DNA of 6,080 bases from Bacteroidia bacterium (GTDB lineage Bacteria > Bacteroidota > Bacteroidia > JAESSM01 > NORP286), in assembly GCA_016764115.1 (NCBI GenBank), contig JAESSM010000191.1, forward strand, positions 1 to 6,080, given 5' to 3'. Every line of letters begins with the position of its first letter. Position 1 is the first letter of the stretch. Of this stretch, positions 1 to 4,571 are shown piece after piece. The notes below the pieces were generated by a model. The model ran no database searches. It had not been told where the DNA came from and worked only from the letters and a program-made list of their open reading frames with translations. The translations under genes were made by a program, and so were the position numbers.

Positions 1-12
1 ATAAATACCATC

Positions 13-1521
13 ATGGCAAAACAAATTATAGAATGTGTTCCGAATTTCTCTGAAGGAAGAGATATGAATATCATTGATCAGATAACCAATGAAATTGAAG
101 GCGTAGATGGAGTAAAGCTTTTGGATGTTGATCCTGGGAAAGCAACGAATAGAACCGTTGTGACTATTGCAGGAGAGCCTGAACCTGTTATAGAGGCAGC
201 TTTTAGGGCAATTAAAAAAGCCAGTGAGTTGATCGATATGAGTAAGCATAAAGGAGAGCATCCCAGGTTTGGTGCAACTGATGTATGCCCACTAGTCCCT
301 GTCGCGAATATTACTATGGATGAAACAATACCTTATGCCCACAAACTAGGTGAACGAGTGGGAAAGGAACTTGGGCTAAGCGGATACTTTTATGAAAATG
401 CAGCCAAAAGTGATGATAGAAGAAATTTGGCAAAGGTAAGGTCAGGTGAATACGAAGGGTTATCAAAAAAATTAAGTGATCCTAAATGGAAACCGGATTT
501 TGGTCCGGTAGATTTTAATCCAAAATTTGGATGTGTTGCAATTAGTGCGCGTGATTTTTTGATTGCTTATAATGTAAATCTAAATACCAAATCCACAAGA
601 AGGGCTAATGCTATTGCTTTTGATATACGAGAGCAGGGAAGAGTAAAGAGAATTGGTGATCCGGTAACAGGAGAGATCGAAAAGGATAACGATGGAAATC
701 CTATTAGGATTCCGGGAACGTTGAAGAGTGAGAAGGGAATTGGATGGTACATCAAAGAATATGATGTCGCACAAATTTCTATGAATCTTACTAATATTTC
801 AATTACTCCAGTTCATGTAGCATTTGATGAAGTGTGTAACAAAGCAACTGAAAGAGGAATTCGAGTTACAGGTTCAGAATTAGTTGGGTTGATACCATTA
901 AATTCGATGTTGGATGCCGGAAGATATTTTCTGAAGAAGCAAGAAAGATCTACCGGTGTTTCTGAGGAAGAATTGATTCATATTGCTGTTAAGTCAATGG
1001 GATTAGATGAGCTTTATCCGTGGGATTCAAAGAAAAAGATCATCGAATATGTAATCGATGAAAATACAGGGGAGAAGTTGATTGATATGAACTTGAGAGA
1101 ATTTTCTAATGAAACGGCTTCGGAATCTCCAGCTCCGGGCGGAGGATCAATTGCTGCTTATGCCGGTGTATTAGGCATTTCATTAGCGACTATGGTAGCT
1201 AATTTATCATCGCACAAAAGAGGATGGGATGAGAAATGGGAAGAATTTTCAGATTGGGCAGATAAAGGACAGAAAATTAAAGATGAACTTCTGGCTTTAG
1301 TTGATGAAGATACCAATGCGTTTAATAAAATTATGGATGCATTTGGGTTACCAAAATCATCAGATGCAGAGAAGAAGACTAGAAGCGAGGCTATTCAGGC
1401 AGCTACAAAATATGCAATTGAAATTCCTTTTAGAGTAATGCAACGTTCTTATGATGCTTTTGAGGTAATAAAGCTATGGCTGAAATTGGCAATCCAAATT
1501 CCGTTTCTGATGCTGGAGTAG
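13..1521 (+). CDS. ftcD: Glutamate formimidoyltransferase / formimidoyl-THF cyclodeaminase (FTCD), frame-shifted near its C-terminus
   Basis: This bifunctional cytosolic enzyme of histidine degradation moves the formimino group of N-formimino-L-glutamate to tetrahydrofolate, then deaminates 5-formimino-THF to 5,10-methenyl-THF and ammonia. The transferase N-subdomain covers about residues 3-180. It opens with CVPNFSEG (8-15) and carries the family signature GEHPRFGATDV (81-91), whose His83 matches the catalytic His82 of the mammalian enzyme. The transferase C-subdomain spans about 181-335. The cyclodeaminase domain starts near 360 and has the glycine-rich SPAPGGGS loop at 372-379. Up to Lys487 (codon 1471-1473) the protein reads as a normal family member. 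The last 15 residues (488-502, starting LWLKLAIQ) are out of frame and end at an early stop. The expected continuation lies in the frame of 1476-1709. Restoring one base near 1473 gives a protein of about 565 residues, normal for the bacterial fused form. Only 12 bases precede the ATG, so upstream hut neighbours cannot be seen. Function is near certain; whether the gene is truly broken is not. Confidence 0.93.
   Translation: MAKQIIECVPNFSEGRDMNIIDQITNEIEGVDGVKLLDVDPGKATNRTVVTIAGEPEPVIEAAFRAIKKASELIDMSKHKGEHPRFGATDVCPLVPVANITMDETIPYAHKLGERVGKELGLSGYFYENAAKSDDRRNLAKVRSGEYEGLSKKLSDPKWKPDFGPVDFNPKFGCVAISARDFLIAYNVNLNTKSTRRANAIAFDIREQGRVKRIGDPVTGEIEKDNDGNPIRIPGTLKSEKGIGWYIKEYDVAQISMNLTNISITPVHVAFDEVCNKATERGIRVTGSELVGLIPLNSMLDAGRYFLKKQERSTGVSEEELIHIAVKSMGLDELYPWDSKKKIIEYVIDENTGEKLIDMNLREFSNETASESPAPGGGSIAAYAGVLGISLATMVANLSSHKRGWDEKWEEFSDWADKGQKIKDELLALVDEDTNAFNKIMDAFGLPKSSDAEKKTRSEAIQAATKYAIEIPFRVMQRSYDAFEVIKLWLKLAIQIPFLMLE
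1471..1478 (+). other. Frameshift site in ftcD (apparent one-base deletion)
   Basis: The first frame reads GTA ATA AAG CTA TGG. The family expects Lys-Ala-Met-Ala-Glu-Ile-Gly-Asn-Pro-Asn-Ser at this point, which is recovered by reading AAG GCT ATG GCT, that is, by adding one G after AAG. The simplest explanation is the loss of one base from a GG pair, either a real mutation or a sequencing/assembly error. Both sides still encode conserved family residues, so the change is recent or artefactual. Confidence 0.85.
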
Positions 1522-1709
1522 GTGCATTATGTGCTAGAAGTGCAGTTTTAGGTGCTCATTTGAATGTAAAGATCAATGCTCCGGGGCTAAAAGATCAGAA
1601 ATTTGTGGATGAAGTACTTGGAAAAGCAGAAGAAATAGCCCAAAAGGCCCAAAAGGCTGAACAAGAAGTACTAGATATAGTAGATGAAAAGATTCATCAA
1701 ACTGCCTGA
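1476..1709 (+). CDS. C-terminal fragment of the FTCD cyclodeaminase domain (displaced frame)
   Basis: This 77-residue reading frame encodes the end of the cyclodeaminase domain and should be joined to the frame at 13-1473. It begins MAEIGNPNSVSDAGVGAL, the conserved NPNSxSDAGVGA stretch that lies in the folate-binding helical core of cyclodeaminases. It ends in a lysine- and glutamate-rich helix. The ATG at 1476 is an internal methionine of the ancestral gene rather than a natural start, and no ribosome-binding site precedes it. The frame overlaps the out-of-frame tail of the upstream part by 46 bases. Residues 55-60 (AQKAQK) are encoded by an exact tandem copy of a 9-base unit (GCCCAAAAG at 1638-1646 and 1647-1655), a small in-frame duplication in a helical tail. 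Alone the fragment would not fold into an active enzyme. It could be expressed only as part of the full protein, if the frameshift is an error or is bypassed. Confidence 0.85.
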   Translation: MAEIGNPNSVSDAGVGALCARSAVLGAHLNVKINAPGLKDQKFVDEVLGKAEEIAQKAQKAEQEVLDIVDEKIHQTA

Positions 1710-1974
1710 TTCTTACATTAACTGTTGTGACAAGCTAAATAGTGCAATTGTGTATTTTATTTGACATTTCAATACAATCTATATTTCGTAAAATACTGAT
1801 AATTAACGCATTATATTATTTTAAATTTATTGAGAAATGTCTTTTTTTGACAAATAATCATTTATGTACCAGTAATATTTGGGTATGATTAAGTTTTAAT
1901 TCTTAAAATTTGCACTTTTCATACATTAGTAGTAAACTTGCATATCACTGTTTACCGAATAAAAGTTATTACTT
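1710..1974. other. AT-rich spacer between ftcD and the small ORF
   Basis: No coding frame or clear terminator is visible after the ftcD stop. One weak resemblance to a Bacteroidota promoter exists: TTG at 1761-1763 and TATATTTC at 1780-1787 (consensus TAnnTTTG, one mismatch) with a 16-base spacer, slightly shorter than usual. A second, AATATTTG at 1874-1881, lies 24 bases after a TTG at 1847-1849. Either could drive the small ORF at 1975, but both are poor enough to occur by chance in such AT-rich DNA. Confidence 0.4.
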
Positions 1975-2211
1975 ATGAAAAGATTGTATTTGAAAAGATT
2001 GGCAAAGTTTAGAAACATTCCTATCCATACACGTTTGTTCATGATATCAGCAATATGTTTCTTGGTTTCAATAAACTTTTTAATTTTTAGTTATAATCCA
2101 GCTTATGCTATTAAGCTTCACAAAATTTGTAAACAGAACCAATGCACAAGTATTCTGAATCCTAGTACTTCTACAGATTACTCTAATATCTACCACCGCA
2201 AGGTTCAGTAG
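1975..2211 (+). CDS. Small protein with signal-peptide-like N-terminus, unknown function
   Basis: I do not recognise this 78-residue protein. The first 20 residues are strongly basic (Lys and Arg at 2, 3, 7, 8, 11, 13 and 20). A hydrophobic stretch follows at 21-39 (LFMISAICFLVSINFLIFS), then NPAYA at 41-45, which resembles a signal-peptidase site with A-x-A before Ile46. If cleaved, the mature peptide would be only about 33 residues, polar, with Cys52 and Cys57 close together (CKQNQC). Without cleavage it would be a single-pass membrane protein with the N-terminus inside. An A-rich tract precedes the ATG but there is no Shine-Dalgarno sequence, as is usual in this phylum. It stands alone, 265 bases after ftcD, with a hairpin terminator about 120 bases downstream. 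The coherent signal-like layout argues for a real gene; its short length and AT-rich surroundings mean it could be a chance frame. Confidence 0.45.
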   Translation: MKRLYLKRLAKFRNIPIHTRLFMISAICFLVSINFLIFSYNPAYAIKLHKICKQNQCTSILNPSTSTDYSNIYHRKVQ

Positions 2212-2260
2212 TTTCTTTCATTTTTATTACTTTTTATTTTCTAACAAATTTTAGTGTGAA

Positions 2261-2280
2261 TTATCGATTTGTTTCGATAA
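2261..2280. repeat. Small perfect inverted repeat (7-base arms)
   Basis: TTATCGA at 2261-2267 and TCGATAA at 2274-2280 are perfect complements separated by six bases. No T-run follows on the + strand, so it is not a standard terminator. It could be a protein-binding site, an RNA hairpin in the 3' region of the small ORF, or chance. Confidence 0.35.
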
Positions 2281-2329
2281 AGCCATATTTAACTTCACAA
2301 TTAATATGAGTGTAAATATCTAATTTACA

Positions 2330-2370
2330 GCCCATTAATAATTTGATGGGCAATTGCTCTATTTTTTTTT
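2330..2370 (+). terminator. Probable Rho-independent terminator downstream of the small ORF
   Basis: GCCCAT (2330-2335) pairs with ATGGGC (2346-2351). The stem can extend inwards by a T-G and two A-T pairs to about nine base pairs with a four-base loop. A run of nine T residues lies at 2362-2370, but ten bases separate it from the stem, which is longer than the ideal arrangement. It would end transcripts coming from 1975-2211 or from ftcD. Confidence 0.5.
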
Positions 2371-2416
2371 CTTTGATTTTTTGAAAATTCTGTCCGATAA
2401 CATATTAAATATGTTT

Positions 2417-2447
2417 TTGAAAACTTGACATCCATGTCTGATATTTG
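2417..2447 (+). promoter_or_regulatory. Possible Bacteroidota-type promoter before the candidate small RNA
   Basis: TTG at 2417-2419 and GATATTTG at 2440-2447 are separated by 20 bases. The Bacteroidota consensus is TTG, about 19 bases, then TAnnTTTG; here only the first T of the -7 box differs. A transcript would start near 2453-2455. Such motifs arise by chance in AT-rich DNA, so the call rests mainly on the terminator about 100 bases downstream. Confidence 0.3.
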
Positions 2448-2453
2448 TATCGT

Positions 2454-2580
2454 GGTTGAAGCAATGATGGCAAGATAAGACAGGAAATTGAGGAGAGCGA
2501 CAATAAATTAATTTAGTACCCATCCATCCTTTTTTACTTTTTTCGGTAGGGGCACGTAAAAACGTGCCTTTACTTTTTTA
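2454..2580 (+). ncRNA. Candidate small RNA (about 125 nt) between a promoter-like motif and a strong terminator
   Basis: This stretch lies after the terminator at 2330-2370 and ends in its own strong terminator hairpin (2547-2580), so the latter needs a transcript that starts between the two. A promoter-like pair sits just upstream. The body is purine-rich from about 2460 to 2500 (with GACAGGAAATTGAGGAGAGC), followed by a pyrimidine-rich part (CCCATCCATCC and T-runs), and contains no coding frame longer than 13 codons. I do not recognise it as 6S, tmRNA, SRP RNA or RNase P. It could instead be a residual untranslated region. Confidence 0.3.
2547..2580 (+). terminator. Strong Rho-independent terminator hairpin
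   Basis: GGCACGT (2551-2557) pairs perfectly with ACGTGCC (2562-2568) around an AAAA loop. Two G-T pairs and two A-T pairs extend the stem to about 11 base pairs. TTTACTTTTTT (2569-2579) follows directly, giving the T-rich tail on the + strand; on the other strand the tail would be A-rich, so orientation is clear. No recognisable gene lies immediately upstream. Confidence 0.7.
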
Positions 2581-2611
2581 TAGGCATTCCTCAGATAAAC
2601 TATAAGCTCCA

Positions 2612-2803
2612 AATGCAAAATTGCAAATAAATTCGAAGCACTAAATCCTAAACTCGAAACAAATACAAATGACCAAGAGCGTAAGATTACAGCTAATTGA
2701 ATATTGTTTTAAACATTTGAAATTGAAATTTTGAATTTGTTTGGTATTTAGATGTTAGAATTTAGGATTTGATTGAATTTTGATGCTTGTTATTTGGAAT
2801 TTC
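2612..2803. repeat. Imperfect inverted repeat with AAATCCTAAA / TTTAGGATTT core
   Basis: The left arm (about 2612-2672) and the reverse complement of the right arm (about 2735-2803) share a series of matches: CCAAAT at the outer ends, CAAA and ATTC blocks, the exact ten-base core AAATCCTAAA (2643-2652) against TTTAGGATTT (2761-2770), and AAATAC/ACAAAT-like blocks inside. About 60-90 bases separate the arms. Short AT-rich elements built on this same core (AGCACTAAATCCTAAA and its complement) recur in intergenic DNA of several bacterial groups, from memory. The element could form a long imperfect hairpin in either RNA strand. No transposase or target duplication is seen. Confidence 0.5.
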
Positions 2804-2820
2804 CAGAAATAAAACACGAA

Positions 2821-2836
2821 TATCATTGAGATGATA
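2821..2836 (-). terminator. Weak hairpin after the minus-strand gene
   Basis: TATCAT (2821-2826) pairs with ATGATA (2831-2836) around a four-base loop, 18 bases beyond the stop codon of the minus-strand gene. On that strand a T-rich stretch with TTTTATTT follows. The stem is short and all A-T except none of its pairs being G-C, so it would be a weak terminator at best. Confidence 0.25.
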
Positions 2837-2854
2837 CTAAAAGGATAACAGGGG

Positions 2855-4297
2855 TTAGGCAGCAGCGAGTTTATCCATTTCGTCAATTTTCGTTAACAAC
2901 CATTTCAGATCTGCTACTTTCTTGGTTTTTTCAATCTCTTCCCTTAATTGCATGATCTTTTCATGACTTTTAGACTTGAGCTTGATATTCAATGCTTTCT
3001 TTACGAATTTAACGAGGTTTAGATAAACCGATCTTTGATAATCAGATATGAGCTTGTTTCGCCTTAAAAAGATCCTGAAGGCATCAATTAATGATAATAG
3101 AGATTCTACTTCTTCCAGTTCAAAATAAGTCTTAAGCAAAAGGGATTTTGAATCCAGGTGATAATAGATATTATCAGTATAGTCTACATTTTGCAATAAC
3201 TTTAATGCTTTGCTATATTCTTTTTTATGAAAATGAAGTGATGCTAAATTATAAGTGAAAGCATTATCCCTATACTCCGGAGAGATCTTGTTTTTGTATT
3301 CATAAATAAAACTTTCGGTCCAATCAACCTCATGTAATCTCAAGCTTACATAAACAATGTTTTTGAAATGCCATGGAGACAGGAAATTGTCTAAGAAAAT
3401 GATCTCTTTTTCAATTAATGTTTTGTACATCAAAAACAATTCGTTTAAATAACTGGTATTGCCTCCATTTATTTTTTTGATACAATAATTTTGAGCAAAG
3501 GCATACATATCCCGTGCTTCATCCATAGAGAATTTATCGGCATTGTCATTCAATAGATCTTTTAATAGTGAAAAATGACTTTCATCATCACTTTCAACCA
3601 AAGTCATTAAGATCTGGTAATAAATGGAGATGGCGGGAAAATCATTATACTCATTGTTTTTAAGATGCACCAATATCTCATCAAGGAAAAGTATTTGATA
3701 ATCATCTGCAAAAACATTTTTACGATTCATCAGTTCACAGCATGATCGTAATTTAGTTGCAAGATAAAATAGGTCAAGATTCTCAACGGAGTTTTGAAGG
3801 CTCTCATCATTATTCCGTTGGAAATTTCTTACCTGGAAAATATATGATTCTGATTCTAAAGCATATTGATCATAAAAATAAGCAGCATCACGATAGGTAT
3901 TTTTTGAACGCATAGACTGCGCAATATCTAATGAACTTTGGAAGTACTTATTTAGATTTCTTTCACTTAGCTCTCTCAGCAGATTTTGTTTTTGACGAAT
4001 TGGCTTTTTCTCATATTGAGTAAGACTCAGATAATCTTCCAATAGTTTTACCAGATCAGTCATTACGTATCTTAGCTTTTGTTCACTGAATGTCTCGTTA
4101 GGAAAAACATACGAAAACGCATCTCTTCGATCTGTTTTAGAAGGTCGAAACTTAGGGTAATCTGCTCTACAAAATTCATAAAGTTTAGCCACCAACTCAT
4201 TTTTATTGAAATATGATGAGTTTAGATATTCATCAAACCTCCTTATTTCCTTAGTGGAAAAGGTACTAATTACATTGATGAGCTTGCTGTTTTGCAT
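2855..4297 (-). CDS. All-helical TPR-like cytoplasmic protein, unknown function
   Basis: I do not recognise a characterised family for this 480-residue protein. It resembles a class of uncharacterised Bacteroidota proteins that start with a region of the type FSTKEIRRFDEYLNSSYFNKN (13-33) and continue as helical repeats. The N-terminal part (about 1-110) looks like a small helical domain, with a conserved-looking LRYVMTDLVKLLEDYL at 75-90. The middle (110-340) is a series of amphipathic helices. The best TPR-like unit is at about 346-373 (NLASLHFHKKEYSKALKLL, with the small-residue and Y/A/L spacing of a TPR), followed by a second helix pair at 376-412. The C-terminal 440-475 is lysine- and glutamate-rich and could form a coiled coil. 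There is no signal peptide, membrane segment or catalytic motif. A role in protein-protein contact is inference. It is transcribed alone, divergent from the secreted propeller gene. The start at 4297 is the first in-frame ATG and suits the N-terminal pattern. Confidence 0.85.
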   Translation of the reverse strand: MQNSKLINVISTFSTKEIRRFDEYLNSSYFNKNELVAKLYEFCRADYPKFRPSKTDRRDAFSYVFPNETFSEQKLRYVMTDLVKLLEDYLSLTQYEKKPIRQKQNLLRELSERNLNKYFQSSLDIAQSMRSKNTYRDAAYFYDQYALESESYIFQVRNFQRNNDESLQNSVENLDLFYLATKLRSCCELMNRKNVFADDYQILFLDEILVHLKNNEYNDFPAISIYYQILMTLVESDDESHFSLLKDLLNDNADKFSMDEARDMYAFAQNYCIKKINGGNTSYLNELFLMYKTLIEKEIIFLDNFLSPWHFKNIVYVSLRLHEVDWTESFIYEYKNKISPEYRDNAFTYNLASLHFHKKEYSKALKLLQNVDYTDNIYYHLDSKSLLLKTYFELEEVESLLSLIDAFRIFLRRNKLISDYQRSVYLNLVKFVKKALNIKLKSKSHEKIMQLREEIEKTKKVADLKWLLTKIDEMDKLAAA

Positions 4298-4571
4298 GAA
4301 ACAATGGGGTTATTTCAAAAAAGAAACGAAAACGCCAATAAATTAAATAAATATTTTCCGATAAAACAAGTAAAATGTTCATTTTAATTTGAGATTTGTA
4401 AAATCATAAAATACTGAAATTAAAGTAGTTAATAAATATTAAGTATATATACCTATATACATAGTAATGGTATTTTGGCCGATAAATTAGTTTATTTGTT
4501 TTTGATAGTTGCTTATTTAATGAAGATATTTACATTTAAGCATTGTATAGTTTTATAAAAACCGGTGATTT
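4298..4571. other. Divergent AT-rich intergenic region
   Basis: Promoters for both flanking genes must lie here, but no clear Bacteroidota -33/-7 pair can be picked. Near matches on the + strand include TTTATTTG (4491-4498) and TAGTTTTA (4548-4555), neither with a TTG at proper spacing. A perfect ten-base palindrome GTATATATAC (4443-4452), followed by a partial copy (TATATAC, 4454-4460), might bind a regulator or be simple AT-rich sequence. Confidence 0.4.

Larger units (their letters stand above)
2212..2854. other. Noncoding region with terminators, a possible small RNA and an inverted repeat
   Basis: No coding frame of useful length is present on either strand. From left to right it holds a small perfect hairpin (TTATCGA/TCGATAA, 2261-2280), a hairpin with a T-tract (2330-2370), a promoter-like pair (2417-2447), a strong terminator hairpin (2547-2580), an imperfect inverted repeat (about 2612-2803) and a small hairpin just beyond the end of the minus-strand gene (2821-2836). 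The amount of structure suggests more than inert spacer. Confidence 0.6.

Noticed and set aside
567..774. Two overlapping minus-strand open frames inside ftcD
   Set aside because: They lie wholly antisense to a well-conserved gene, show no recognisable protein features and are expected as shadow frames.
1465..1480. Programmed -1 frameshifting in ftcD
   Set aside because: There is no X XXY YYZ slippery heptamer; only a weak A-AAG tetramer. FTCD is not known to use recoding, so an indel is the simpler reading.
1638..1655. Tandem 9-base repeat as a mobile or regulatory repeat
   Set aside because: It is an in-frame coding duplication (AQKAQK) in a helical tail, with only two copies, and needs no special explanation.
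2425..2445. Sigma-70-like TTGACA followed by GATATT
   Set aside because: The spacing is only about nine bases, too short for a promoter, and the phylum does not use this consensus for its main sigma factor.
2434..2475. A 13-codon open frame starting at an ATG within the candidate small-RNA region
   Set aside because: It is too short, has no ribosome-binding signal and no recognisable leader-peptide pattern such as a run of one amino acid.
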